A stretch of DNA of 64,000 nucleotides, taken from NCBI GenBank assembly GCA_037126765.1, contig JBBCBC010000022.1, positions 17,327,758 through 17,391,757 of the forward strand, given 5' to 3'. A program made the translations under genes and the position numbers. Position 1 is the first letter of the stretch, and the number at the start of each line of letters is the position of its first letter. This DNA is from Stenogyne calaminthoides (Eukaryota > Streptophyta > Magnoliopsida > Lamiales > Lamiaceae). The notes beneath the pieces were generated by a model. It did no database searches and was not told the origin of the DNA. It saw only the letters and a program-made list of their open reading frames with translations. This document shows, piece after piece, positions 1 through 11,360 of this stretch.

Positions 1-1385
1 ATCCAAACTTTAGATCTTATGGAGAGAATATGAAGTTACGTTATTTGTGAATTCCCAAGAGTTTGTATATATAGGGGATGCCCAGCTTAAATCTTAAGCT
101 AGCCCAATTAGGGAATTAAAACCCTAATCTTTATTTAAATAAATCTCTACGATTTATTTCCCTATAAAATCTCAACGGATTTAAATGCCTTATATGAAAA
201 ATCTCTACGATTTATTTTCATATACATTAAATCCTATAATTATATTCCAAATATATTTATTGGGAATTCTTATTTAATTAAATCCAATTCAATTAAATAA
301 TATTAATAATAATTAATTCCAAATTAATCTATTATTAATTTCTTCTCCATAAATTAAATATTAAATCCAATTTAACATTTAATCAACCAACTATAATCCG
401 TAAAAGGAAACTACTTGTTGTGTGACACATATGCCCTCATATATCGAGCGATTAGTCAAACTAACGGTCTTAATTGAACCCTAGTCAATAAATCAGACAT
501 TCTCAATATATGAGGTACGTTGCGAGAAATATGCAACTACCTGTAACTGTAACGTGGGCAATTGCGAATTCCTCCTTTCATTCACGAATACTCGATTAGT
601 CTTGAACATGATGAAGTGCCTATTCAAATAACTAAATCAATTTATCTCAAATCACTAATTAATCATTAGTGTCACACTTAGTCACAAAGTCTAAGTTGGT
701 GTGCATTGGCCAATGACTTAGATCCAATTATGATGAGAAGGTGAGTATTCTCTCTAAATCCACTTTGAGGAATGAATCATTTTCTTGGTTCAACTACCAC
801 GCACATGCACTTCGTGATGAACCCAATCCAAGCCATATCTACCCATAGACGGGTGCAAGCGTCGGTCATGGTCAAAGTTTATCACTCCACACATGTCGTG
901 CGTATTGACCTCAAGTCAAAGGAGTATCGCATCGCTCCCACTAACCGAGACACCCGTAAACACATACAGTGGAACTACATCAAACGGTTTCTCGGATGGG
1001 TATATCAATACCCTCTAAGGTATTTGTGCATCCATCATGATATACCTAGTATCTCGTAGTAAGTGAGATCTTACTACACTCTCTAAGAGTATGATGCAGA
1101 TCGCACACTAATCTCCATTGCATCATCAATATCCCTTTCTTGATGATCCTTGATTGGGGCTATTTAAGAATCATGCTTAAGTCATCTGAGTTCTCACTCA
1201 CTCAATGACAGCAGTGACTCAAGGGAACACATATAAGAATAAATGCTAACAATCAAACATAATATTCCAATGAGTGTAACGCCATACATTTAATATTAAT
1301 CAAACAATAATATTAAACCAATACTGAATATTATCTGAGTATTATATCCTTACAATGGATTGTCTCTAGGACACTAACACTAACA
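1..1385 (-). repeat. 3' LTR of Copia element 1 (partial)
   Basis: It matches 7232-8609 along its whole length with small differences. The internal-side edge is set by the polypurine tract at 1386-1396; on the minus strand the LTR begins TGTTAGTGTTAGTGTCC. The 5-7 bp at this edge differ from the other copy, which lacks one TAACAC-like unit. Open frames on the plus strand inside it recur in the other LTR but resemble no known protein. Confidence 0.93.
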
Positions 1386-1396
1386 ATCTCCCACTT
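1386..1396 (-). other. Polypurine tract of Copia element 1
   Basis: The minus strand reads AAGTGGGAGAT directly before the TGTTAG start of the 3' LTR. This is the usual position of the plus-strand DNA primer. It lies only a few bases after the pol stop codon (1400-1402). Confidence 0.85.
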
Positions 1397-1399
1397 GAA

Positions 1400-4300
1400 C
1401 TAGAGCCAATCACCTACATGTCTAACCCCTAGACCACCAAAATGTCTAGTGTGTACATGAACACTCAAAGCCTTGGTGAAAGGATCAGCCAGGTTATCCT
1501 CCGTGGGGACACGTTCTAACTCTATTTCTCCTCTAGCAATTATCTCTCTTATCAAGTGATACCACCTCGGCACATGCTTATTTCTGTTATTGGATATCGG
1601 TTCCTTAGCTTGCGCAACCGCACCAGTATTGTCACAATACAACTTTATTGGACTACTGGCACTTGGAACTACCCCTAGTTCACTTAAGAACTGTTTTATC
1701 CAGACAGCTTCTTCGGCAGCTTCTGCCGATGCAATGTACTCAGCTTCGGTTGTTGAGTCTGCGGTAGTCTCTTGTTCGGAACTATTCCATCTAACCTCCC
1801 TACCATTGAGAACGTAAACACAGCCCGACTGTGACTTGTAATCATCACAGTCGGATTGGAAACTTGCATCAGCATAGCCAGTTGCAACTAGCTCTGACTG
1901 TCCTCCGTAGACCAAGAAGCAATCTTTGGTACATCTAAGGTACTTAAGAATGTTCTTGACAGCAATCCAGTGATGTTCACCCGGATTCAGCTGGTATCTA
2001 CCAGTAGTGCTAACAGCGAAGGCCACATCTGGCCTTGTGCAAGTCATGACGTACATGATGGACCCAATTGCAGATGCATATGGTATATCCTTCGTGCGTC
2101 GGATATCAGCTTCTGTGGAAGGACAATCCTTCTTAGACAGCTTTATCCCATGACATGCCGGTAGAGAACCTCTCTTAGAGTTCTCCAACGCAAATCGCTT
2201 TAGCACTTTATCTACGTAGGTTGACTGTGATAGTCCCAACATCTTCTTGGATCTATCCCTGTGGATCTTGATCCCTAAGATGTAGCGTGCCTCACCAAGG
2301 TCCTTCATCATGAAGGTCCTTGATAGCCAATTTTTAACCGAATGCATAAGAGGAATGTTGTTTCCCATAATTAGTATGTCATCGACATACACAACTATGA
2401 AAACAATATTTCTCCCACTGAGTTTACGATAAACGCATGGATCTTTCGAATTTCTTATGAAGTCAAACGATTTGACAGCCTCATCAAATTGGATATTCCA
2501 ACTCCTAGAAGCTTGTTTTAGTCTATAAATGGACCGTTTGAGCTTGCACACAAGATTAGACTTTGGCTTAGATACAAAACCTTCCGGTTGAGTCATAAAC
2601 ACCTCCTTATCAATATTCCCATTGAGAAAGGCTGTTTTGACATCCATCTGCCAAATCTCATAATCTAAATGTGCTGCTACAACAAGTAAAATTCGAATGG
2701 ATTTGATCTTGGCAACAGGTGAGAAAGTCTCATCATAGTCAATTCCTTCCCGTTGACTATAACCTTTTGCCACCAACCTAGCCTTGTAGGTTTGTACCTT
2801 GCCGTTTGCATCGGTCTTACGCTTGTAGACCCATTTACAACCTATGGGTTTTACCCCTTTAGGCAATTCAACCAAGTCCCAGACTTTATTTGTGTACATC
2901 GAGTCCATTTTGGATTTCATGGCTTCATGCCACTTCTCTGAGTCAACATCTAATGTTGCCTCAGTGTAAGTTCTAGGATCGTCTTTATCCGGGATCTCCA
3001 CGTCATCATGTTCCTCTATAAGGAAACCATAATACCTAGTGGGCGGATTACGAACCCTAGTGGACTTATGGAGCTGTGGTTGTGCAGGCTGTATAATATA
3101 ATCGTGAAAATTTTGTTGTGCATCAATTTCATCAATGTCCGGAGAGTCCTTAAGAGAAACACTTTCTGATGCCTCTTGGGCGGAAGTTTGAACTATGTTG
3201 TTCTCATTCAGCCAACTTGGAGTTTGTTGCGAAGGCAATGCAACTCCAATTACGCTCCCACTGGCTGAAAGAGGACCACTAAGTGATAAACTTCCACCAT
3301 GAGAGCTGCTGAATGCTCCCACTGATTCCTTGTCACGTTTCTTTAGCGAGGTATCAGTCTCTTGGTTATCTTGTGGTTCTTGAATTTCTTCAAGTTCTAT
3401 CTTCTTACGGCTTTGTTCCTTGAAGACATAGTCTTCTTCGAGGAACCTGGCCTGCCTAGAAACAATTATCGTTTGTTTCTCAGGTAGATAGAAATAATAT
3501 CCTCTAGTTTCCTTAGGATGTCCCACAATGTAATACTTTTCACCTTTGGATTCCAATTTATCAGTGATCATCTTTTTCACAATTGCAGGGAAACCCCATG
3601 TTTTGATATGTGAAAAAGTTGGCTTCTTGCCACACCATAGTTCATATGGCGTATGTTCAACTGATTTGGATGGAATCCTATTCAGAATGTAAATTGAGGT
3701 TTGTAATGCGTATCCCCATAAGAATGTAGGGAGAGAAGAAAAGCTCATCATGGACCTTACCATGTCTAACAAGGTTCGGTTTCTCCTCTCGGATACTCCT
3801 TTCATTTGCGGTGTTCCGGGAGGAGTCCATTGTGATTGGATTCCAAGTAACTTCAAGTAATACATGAACTTGTGGCTAAGGTATTCACCTCTTCGATCTG
3901 ATCGAAGGGTCTTTATACTCTTACCAAGTTGCTTCTCTACTTCATCTTTGAACTCCTTGAATTTCTCAAAAGATTCGGATTTGTGTTTCATAAGATATAC
4001 GTATCCATATCTTGAGAAATCGTCAGTAAAAGTGATGAAGTAGGCGAAGTTACCCCTAGCTAGAGTGGGCAATGGTCCACAGACATCACTGTGGATCAGC
4101 TCTAGGACTTCTTTGGCACGAATCCCTTTCCCAGAAAAGGGTTTGTTGGTCATCTTACCCTTGAGGCAGGATTCACAATTTCCATAAGACTCAAAGTCGA
4201 ATGGGGTTAAGTAGTCTAACTTTCTTAACCTTGCAATCCTGTTCTCATTTGCATGACCAAGCCTACAATGTCACAAGTAAGTCGGGTTTTCATGATTAAT

Positions 4301-4418
4301 AAGTTTGAGTTGTTTGTTTTGTATATTAAGAATATTATGTCCACAATGCACCAAATATAAACCATTCGATAAAGGAGCATTTCCATAAACATCACCATTA
4401 AACGAAAAATAACAGTTA
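1400..4418 (-). pseudogene. pol: pol of Copia element 1: integrase, reverse transcriptase, RNase H
   Basis: A 917-codon open frame (1400-4153) carries integrase, RT and RNase H. Integrase catalytic residues are D23, D86 and E122, with 35 residues between the last two (DD35E); E122 lies in GVSERRNRTLLD. RT motifs include WQMDVKTAFLNGNI and the catalytic YVDDILIMGN. RNase H shows YADASFQSD, STTEAEYIA, YCDNTGA and the ending DNLADPFTKAL. Upstream of 4153 the same frame stays readable through the pre-integrase histidine/cysteine domain (LGHANENR, then NCESCLKGK) except for one TGA at 4271-4273 where the family has Trp. A further 1-bp frameshift at about 4437-4442 separates it from gag. All catalytic residues survive. 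Confidence 0.93.
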
Positions 4419-5582
4419 TTATTTGCAAAATGGAAGAAAAAACCCTTCAATGTCTAACATCGGAATAGAAATAATGTTGCGAGAAATAGAAGGAACAAAA
4501 TAACAATTATTCAGTTCAAGTCTAACACCAGAGGGTAAGTCTAAAACATAAATGCCAACACGTTCAGCAGCAACTCTTGCTCCATTCCCAACGTATAGGG
4601 CGACTTCACCCGGCCTAACTGCCCTGCTATACTTGAGACCCTGCACATTAGTACAAATGTGTGAGCCACAACCGGTATCTAATACCCAGCAGTTAGTATC
4701 ATTTGTGGACATGTTCATCTCAATAACAAACATACTTATTCCAGTGGCTGAGACACCTTGTGTCTTCTTTTCAGCTGTTAGAACCTTACAGTCCTTCTTC
4801 CAATGCCCCTTCTGCTTGCAGTGGAGGCATACATCCTTGTCCACCCTCTCCTTCTTTTGAATTCCACCTTTGGGCTTGAGGAAGTTCGGCTTAGAGCCTT
4901 TCTTTGCCTTGCCCCTTCGCTTTTTCTTTCCTTTCGGAGCAGAAGAAGTAGAGGCACTCACCATGAGCACGGGCTTTTCCTTAGCAGTGGAAGACTCAAA
5001 GGTCTTTAGCATGTTATGCAGCTCGGGCATAGTCGTTTCCGTCTTATTCATATTAAAGTTTACTACAAAACTCGAATATGAATCAGGAAGTGACTGAAGG
5101 ATGGCATAAACAACAACGTTGGTTTTGAGCTCAATGCCCAACCGACCAAGCTTCTCGATCAGCCCTATCATCTTCAACACATGGGGGAAAACCTTCCCTC
5201 CTTCAGACATCCGGCATCTAAACAGATCTCTCATCACTTCATAAATCTCGGAACGAGATTCAGAATCAAAGAGATCCTTCAGATGCTTGATCATCTCAAA
5301 GGGAAGCATCCTCTCATGCTGCCTTTGCAACTCGGGATTCATCCTGAGGAGCATAACACACTGAGCCTGGGAAGCATCATCTTGATGCTTCTTCTGAGCT
5401 TCGGCGTCAAACGCCTCGGCTTCTTCAGTACCAGTCTCCGGGGTAGCAGGGATTGGCATGTCCGACACGTACTCAATCTTTTCTTGCCTAAGCACCAAAT
5501 GCACGTTTCGGTGCCAGTCGAGAAAATTTGGCCCAACCAATTTGTTCATTTTCAAAATGCTTCTCACTGATAAGTTATTCAT
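4419..5582 (-). CDS. gag: gag with aspartic protease start, Copia element 1
   Basis: 387 codons from an ATG at 5580-5582. The N-terminal part is a UBN2-type Copia gag (NFLDWHRNVHLVLRQ near residues 20-33). A basic Lys/Arg-rich stretch (about 217-245) precedes a CCHC zinc knuckle: C252, C255, H260, C265. The protease signature follows at residues 300-310 (VLDTGCGSHIC, catalytic D302). The frame ends early because of an extra T in a run of six (A run at 4437-4442 on the plus strand). In the intact family gag, protease and pol form one polyprotein. The lesion is small enough to be a sequencing error in a homopolymer. Confidence 0.92.
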   Translation of the reverse strand: MNNLSVRSILKMNKLVGPNFLDWHRNVHLVLRQEKIEYVSDMPIPATPETGTEEAEAFDAEAQKKHQDDASQAQCVMLLRMNPELQRQHERMLPFEMIKHLKDLFDSESRSEIYEVMRDLFRCRMSEGGKVFPHVLKMIGLIEKLGRLGIELKTNVVVYAILQSLPDSYSSFVVNFNMNKTETTMPELHNMLKTFESSTAKEKPVLMVSASTSSAPKGKKKRRGKAKKGSKPNFLKPKGGIQKKERVDKDVCLHCKQKGHWKKDCKVLTAEKKTQGVSATGISMFVIEMNMSTNDTNCWVLDTGCGSHICTNVQGLKYSRAVRPGEVALYVGNGARVAAERVGIYVLDLPSGVRLELNNCYFVPSISRNIISIPMLDIEGFFLPFCK

Positions 5583-6996
5583 TTCAACAATCCTAGAGAA
5601 ATAAAATAAAATGGGAATTAAAACACATAATTTCTATGATCAATATTCAGCAATCAAAATAAACATGGCCTTTCAAATTTATTTTGTCTCCATTATTTTC
5701 ACATATTCAACGACCTCATAGGAAGAATACGAACTTATATCCAATATAAATCATAATGGACTAGGATCCACATTCCTACTATCATAATATATGCTTGGGT
5801 TGATTACTATGACAACATAACTGGTAGGTCCCCAAGCCAATTGCAAAATTTGCAACTCCTAGTTGATTGCAACTCCCTGCTTGGGCTGGTGAAACAAAGT
5901 CAAGTTGATTTACAACCATCAAGCAGTGACACAACGTGTCCCTATAATAGTCCCGTTAGATGTAGATCCGAGCAAAAGACTTGGACCTTAAATACTCATT
6001 GGAACGAAATCTCCGGTTTACTAATAATTTTGATGGAAGGCATCGTTCAATTCAATGAAAATGATATTTTAGTGAGGATCTTTTAAAGGCGGGGTATTAA
6101 CTGCTTAATCGAGATCCAACATGTTAATCTACATCACGTTTGAGCAATTATCTGGCGCCGTCTACCCAAACATGAATTACACGAACTAACATTTATATGG
6201 GTGCCGTCTACCCAAACAATAATACGGTCCGACAATTATTGGGTGTCGCCTACAGAAACAGTTATAATGCGGACTTTAAAGCGTTTGACGAATTAAAATT
6301 TAAAACAGTCAAACAGTGAGGGTTAAACTTTTAAAATTTTAAAATTATTAAACTTTAATATTTAATCCAATTAATTGTTAATAGAAGTTCAACTTTTATT
6401 ATTATTCTTTTAAAATTAATCTAATTAAAATTAAAAATGTTTTATTAATTTGTTAAGGGCTCAAGTGCAATTATCTAATATTTGCACAGAGGGGTCCGTT
6501 AGAAATCTGATTTGTAAGACGGCCCCTCCCTCATCACTGCCCGGAAGCCATCCGTTAATCGGGACATCCGATACCAACAATTTCAACTTCGGTTCATTAT
6601 TAATAATCCAATTATTCGATTGAACCGTCAATATTGTCAAAATTTCATCATTCAATCCAATTGAATAGCGAAACCAGTATAGGGACAGAATCCAAGCAAA
6701 CAAAATAAGTAACACGCAAGGCTGAAAAATGACTTTTCAAGAAATGTCGAATTCCAGAAGCAATCAAAACCAAAATCGCACAAATTAGCAGTATGAGTAT
6801 AATCGTCAATCAAGCAACAAACCAAACATGAACTGAAAACCATAGAATTCATCAGAAATCAGAAACCAGAACAGGGGGCGAACGCGACCCATCATCTTCG
6901 ACGCGTGACCCCTTTACTCGACGACGAGTCGCCCGTGCGCTCAGGCGACTGTGCCCCATGTTTTAATCTATATGCAATTAAAAATTTAGAGCCTGA
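5583..6996 (-). other. 5' leader of Copia element 1
   Basis: About 1.4 kb between the primer-binding site and the gag ATG. It has no convincing ORF; short frames here are not similar to any protein I recognise. A GC-rich patch (about 6875-6960) lies within 130 bp of the primer site and contrasts with the AT-rich surroundings. Element 7 at the right end of the window has a comparable GC-rich block after its primer site. Confidence 0.7.
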
Positions 6997-7008
6997 GCTC
7001 TGATACCA
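6997..7008 (-). other. Primer-binding site, initiator-Met tRNA type (element 1)
   Basis: The minus strand reads TGGTATCAGAGC two bases after the CCAACA end of the 5' LTR. This is the standard plant Copia primer site, complementary to the 3' end of initiator methionine tRNA. Confidence 0.93.
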
Positions 7009-7009
7009 C

Positions 7010-8609
7010 TGTTGGAATATAGAGGCAATTAAACACGTAATACATGCGCAGCGGAAATTAAAGTTCACCAACAATGAATAATTAATTGCACAAAAGGATT
7101 ATAATAATCATAACAAGAAATCTTACAATAACTGTAGTACAGATTCCTCAACTATGGTATCCACGTAATCCCCTAGAACGGATCTGCACGAATCTGCCAG
7201 TATTGAATCCCAAATTTAATCAGCTAGGAAAATCCAAACTTTAGATCTTATGGAGAGAATATGAAGTTACGTTATTTGTGAATTTCCAAGAGTCTGTATA
7301 TATAGGGGAGGCCCAGCTTAAATCTTAAGCTAGCCCAATTAGGGAATTAAAACCCTAATCTTTATTTAAATAAATCTCTACGATTTATTTCCCTATAAAA
7401 TCTCTACGGATTTAAATGTCTTATATGAAAAATCTCTACGATTTATTTCCATATACATTAAATCCTATAATTATATTCCAAATATATATATTGGGAATTC
7501 TTATTTAATTAAATCCAATTCAATTAAATAATATTAATAATAATTAATTCCAAATTAATCTATTATTAATTTCTTCTCCATAAATTAAATATTAAATCCA
7601 ATTTAACATTTAATCAACCAACTATAATCCGTAAAAGGGAACTACTTGTTGTGTGACCCATAGGCCCTCATATACCGAGCGATTAGTCAAACTAACGGTC
7701 TTAATTGAACCCTAGTCAATAAATCAGACATTCTCAATATATGAGGTACGTTGCGAGAAATATGCAACTACCTGTAACTGTAACGTGGGCAATTGCGATT
7801 TCCTCCTTTCATTCTTGAATACTCGATTAGTCTTGAACATGATGAAGTGCCTATTCAAATAACTAAATCAATTTATCTCAAATCACTAATTGATCATTAG
7901 TGTCACACTTAGTCACAAAGTCTAAGTTGACGTGCATTGGCCAATGACTTAGATCCAATTATGATGAGAAGGTGAGTATTCTCTCTAAATCCACTTTGAG
8001 GAATGAATCCTTTTCTTGGTTCAACTACCACGCACATGCACTTCGTGATGAACCCAATCCAAGCCATATCTACCCACAGACGGGTGCAAGCGTCGGTCAT
8101 GGTCAAAGTTCATCACTCCACACATGTCGTGCGTATTGACCTCAAGTCAAAGGAGTATCGCATCGCTCCCACTAACCGAGACACCCGTAGACACATATAG
8201 TGGAACTACATCAAACGGTTTCTCGGATGGGTATACCAATACCTTTTAAGGTATTTGTGCATCCGTCATGAGATACCTAGTATCTCGTAGTAAGTGAGAT
8301 CTTACTACACTCTCTAAGAGTATGATGCAGATCGTACACCAAGCTCCATTGCATCATCAATATCCCTTTCTTGATGATCCTCGATTAGGGCTATTTAATA
8401 ATCATGCTTAAGTCATCTGAGTTCTCACTCACTCAATGACAGCAGTGACTCAAGGGAACACATATAATAATAAATGCAAACAATCAAATATAATATTCTA
8501 ATGAGTGTAACGCCATACATTTAATATTAATCAAACAATAATATTAAACCAATACTGAATATTATTTGAGTATTATGTCCTTACAATGGATTGTCACTAG
8601 GACACTAAC
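7010..8609 (-). repeat. 5' LTR of Copia element 1
   Basis: A 1.6-kb LTR bounded by TGTTGG at 7010 (plus-strand reading) and by GACACTAAC at about 8609. It matches 1-1385. A TATATATA box on the minus strand at 7297-7304 is a plausible promoter. The outer edge abuts an element 2 LTR sequence (TTCTTCTCTAGAG). Confidence 0.93.
7297..7304 (-). promoter_or_regulatory. TATA box in 5' LTR of element 1
   Basis: The minus strand reads CCCTATATATACA. The position, about 290 bp from the primer-site end of the LTR, fits a U3/R boundary. The other LTR has the same box near position 70. Confidence 0.5.
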
Positions 8610-9673
8610 TTCTTCTCTAGAGATTTCAAGCTGAACTCCTGCAACTTACTTACTCTTTACAACTCTCACTTTCCAACAACTACTCATTCAAACTACCTAA
8701 CAAAATTGGTTGGTTTTCAACTAATGTGAGATATCCTTTTACAATAGAACACAAGGCAAAAGACTAGGATTTCTCTAACTAAGCTTTGAATATGCTTGAA
8801 TCTAGGCTTAGTGAATGAGCTCTCTTCAAAGATGAAACACTTGGGAAATTCTTAGGGTTTCGAGTGCTTCACAGTATCAACTTGAATACGAATAAGCTCT
8901 TGAAATGCTTGATTTTCCGTAAGTTTGCAATGGTGAAGGTCACTGGTATTTATAGACAACTCACCAAGGTCTCTCTTGAAAAACTATCCGTTGGAGGAGA
9001 TAGCATCAAGGGTTTCCTTATTTGGTTAGTGATGAACGGTTATATTAGGGTTTGAACAAGCCCTTGCATGGTTTGGGTAACAAGTAGCCAATGCAACCAA
9101 ACACTAAGTTTCTGATGTCTGGAACTCAGTACATCTGACATCCTAAGTGCCACGTCGCTTTCTGTGTCAGTGAAGTATAGTGACAGTCTCTCTCTGATTG
9201 GTTCTTAACTTCAGTGAATAGAGACAAACAAACGGCTCAATCTCTCTGAATGAGACAACCTTAAAAGACACTTAGTTTTAGTTCCTTTTGTCTGCAATCA
9301 AATATTTGGACAACATTTATTTTTTATAAATGTGTAAGACTTCCTCAGTCTATTTGTCCTCAGGTAGATAATCTTCAGGTCTTCAAGTTCTTCAGGTTGA
9401 TCTGAGTCTTCAGGGCGATATGGATACTCAGTTTATTCTGAGTTATTCTAAAGTCTTCAGATGTCTTGGTCATCTCACTGAGTTCCCCCTCAGTGTGTGT
9501 CTAACCTATAAATTCAGAGATATCTGCTGACTATACATTTTGCAGATAATTCCTAAACTAACTATACTGAAACCTGTTTTCTAATCTGCCTTAGATCATT
9601 CTGAACATGTCATACTCAGGGGTTTTGAGATCTAATCAAAATCTTTATCTTTTATTAAATTCATCTCCCAACA
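8610..9673 (-). repeat. 3' LTR fragment of Sirevirus-like element 2
   Basis: It matches the LTRs of element 3 in order (compare 40250-41842 and 54690-55809): the TTCTTCTCTAGAG block, the TAGTGAATGAGCTCTCTTC block, the TATTTATAG box, and the CTCCCAACA end at 9673. Divergence is higher than between the element 3 LTRs, so this is another copy or subfamily. The left part is interrupted by Copia element 1. The next bases, on the minus strand AAAAATGGAGAAAT, look like a polypurine tract, so this is a 3' LTR in minus orientation. The 291-codon-equivalent plus-strand frame near 8864 is not coding. Confidence 0.85.
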
Positions 9674-9938
9674 ATTTCTCCATTTTTGATGATGTCAAAA
9701 CCATCTATTACAAATTCAAGAAAACCTTACCTATCACAGGTTTCAGTTTTAACCAATAGACACACCATCAGGTCAGCATGACAAACAGTTCATAAAGAAG
9801 ATGATGAGATATTATCTTTTTGTTGATCAATACACAGAAGAGCATTTTCATTGATGTAAGATGGAGAGTTACATGTTACAATGAAAAGATAAAAACAAGA
9901 ACTGATTAACAACAACAAAAACAACTGAACTTCAATCT

Positions 9939-10680
9939 TCAGTTTTCTTCTATCTCATCTTCAGGGACTTCCAGATTGAACATCCCGAAATACCACTTCT
10001 TCAATTCATCCCTCTGTTTGATGATCTCAGGGTGGTTTCTAGTTAAACCCAACTGAGTAGCAAAATGCCCAATATCCTAAGAGATGACTGCCTCATTCAC
10101 AAATCCATTTTCAAACCTAGGAGCAGGATACATGTATGGCCCAGGAGCAACAATCTGAGTGTTGTGCTCATCTGCAAGATTTATCCACTTCTGCAGATAC
10201 TTAGGATAAAAGGTCAGAAGATATTTTAGGAAGGCTTCATTGCTGTCTGAACTGCTTCCTCTCCACTCCCTTATAATCTCATGGTAGAACCAGAATGTTC
10301 TCTTGATTTCTTCCCAAGCATCATTGATATGGATTGGAATCCACTTATCAATGTGAGGCCATTTCTGAACTTTCATAGTTCTTCTCCTTCGGCTTATGAA
10401 TTTCCTGAAGACTCTCCTCATTTTCTGCTCTTCTTTTTGATCAAAGGTGCACCAGAGATAGAAGCAGCAGTTTTCTTTTCTTTCTCAATCTGAAGGGCTT
10501 TAAGAGTCTTCTTTGTATCAAAGGCACCTGGCTGAGTTTTTGGTCCAGTTTCAGAAGCTTTCTCAGCTGGATTATAGTGAGAGATGATAATCGGTCCTAT
10601 ATCAAGAATCTCATCCATTATGTTGCTTATCACTCCCAGATGGTCTCTCATGTCGATAGACCAGTCTGCATACTCATCAA
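9939..10680 (-). pseudogene. aORF remnant (C-terminal part) of element 2
   Basis: Minus-strand frames at 10418-10651 and 10077-10421, then to a stop at 9939-9941, align with the C-terminal quarter of the element 3 aORF. Shared motifs are TLKALQIEKEKKTA (element 3: TVKALEAEKKRKTA), KWPHIDKWIPI (QWPHIDKWMPI), NEAFLKYLLTFY, and an acidic end with MFNLEVPEDEIEE. There is one frameshift near 10420 and one TAG at 10077-10079. The N-terminal three quarters and all of gag-pol are missing; the sequence jumps to a primer-binding site at 10850. Function of the protein is unknown. Confidence 0.8.
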
Positions 10681-10849
10681 CAAAAAAACATGGGTAAATT
10701 ATGATGCATTCCTGAAGTGTTATCCATGCTTGTGGTGATTTTGTAAAGTATGAGTTTTAAAAACGGTTTTTCAAGATCAGTTCAAGTGACCACAAAGGTT
10801 CTTCCTCAAGAACCAATGATACTCAAAGCCAGTGGTCGAAAGAACCACT

Positions 10850-10861
10850 GCTCTGATACCA
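10850..10861 (-). other. Primer-binding site of element 2 remnant
   Basis: The minus strand reads TGGTATCAGAGC, two bases inside the LTR that begins TGTAGGTCCC at 10864. It shows minus orientation, as for the aORF remnant to its left. Confidence 0.88.
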
Positions 10862-10863
10862 CT

Positions 10864-11360
10864 TGTAGGTCCCAAACGGGTTTTCGTGATGGTAGAAGTC
10901 TAGAGGGGAGGGGTGAATAGACTTCTAAAACTTTTTGTGGATCAGGTGTGATTAGCAAGTATGCTTGATCCGAGTGCGGAGTGAATCAGTATGGACTGAT
11001 ATTCGACTTATTGATTGCAAGGAGGCAGATCAGTTCGGCGTCTATCAATTTAACTAATGGTGTGGAAGATTAGTTAACCCGTGTGAAAACCAGTTTTACT
11101 CAATCAGATTTCGATCAATCTATTTTAGATCAGATGACTAAAGTGTCAAACTGATCAGTTCAGTAGCTTGATGCTAATCTTAACCAGATTCAGAATATGC
11201 ATGCAAGTAACAAGTAGTGTGCAGTTAAGTGTAAAGCAATATAAAGGCACACAGATTTATAGTGGTTCGGACAACTTGTCCTACGTCCACTCTTCCCTAT
11301 CAACAGGGGCACCAACTTAACCAACTGGACATAGTTTAATGTGTTAGTCCAACACAAGTA
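10864..11360 (-). repeat. 5' LTR fragment, Sirevirus-like, truncated
   Basis: It begins TGTAGGTCCC beside a primer site and contains the block ATAGTGGTTCGGACAAC then CTACGTCCACTC (11256-11295), which also occurs in the LTRs at 21380, 22900 region, 40010 and 54490. It is not the same LTR as 8610-9673, so element 2 looks like a recombinant or deletion product of two related elements. The right edge fades into AT-rich DNA at about 11360; the distal two thirds of the LTR are missing. Confidence 0.75.

Larger units (their letters stand above)
1..8609 (-). mobile_element. Copia element 1 (Ty1-copia LTR retrotransposon, 3' end cut by window)
   Basis: Two near-identical LTRs (1-1385 and 7010-8609) flank an internal region with, in minus-strand order, primer-binding site, leader, gag with zinc knuckle and protease, integrase, reverse transcriptase and RNase H, then a polypurine tract. 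Integrase before RT is the Copia order. Position 1 matches position 7232, so about 220 bp of the 3' LTR lie outside the window. By eye the LTRs differ by a few percent, mostly substitutions, so insertion is fairly recent. The right LTR edge runs straight into sequence matching the LTR of element 3 (compare 40250-40320), so this element inserted into the older element 2. Confidence 0.95.

Noticed and set aside
772..1059. 95-codon plus-strand frame, repeated at 8003-8200
   Set aside because: It lies inside both LTRs of element 1, antisense to the element, and is broken in the second copy; repetition comes from the LTR, not from a gene.
4225..4428. 67-codon minus-strand frame between gag and pol of element 1
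   Set aside because: It is in a different frame from the recognisable pre-integrase domain (LGHANENR) and is a shadow.
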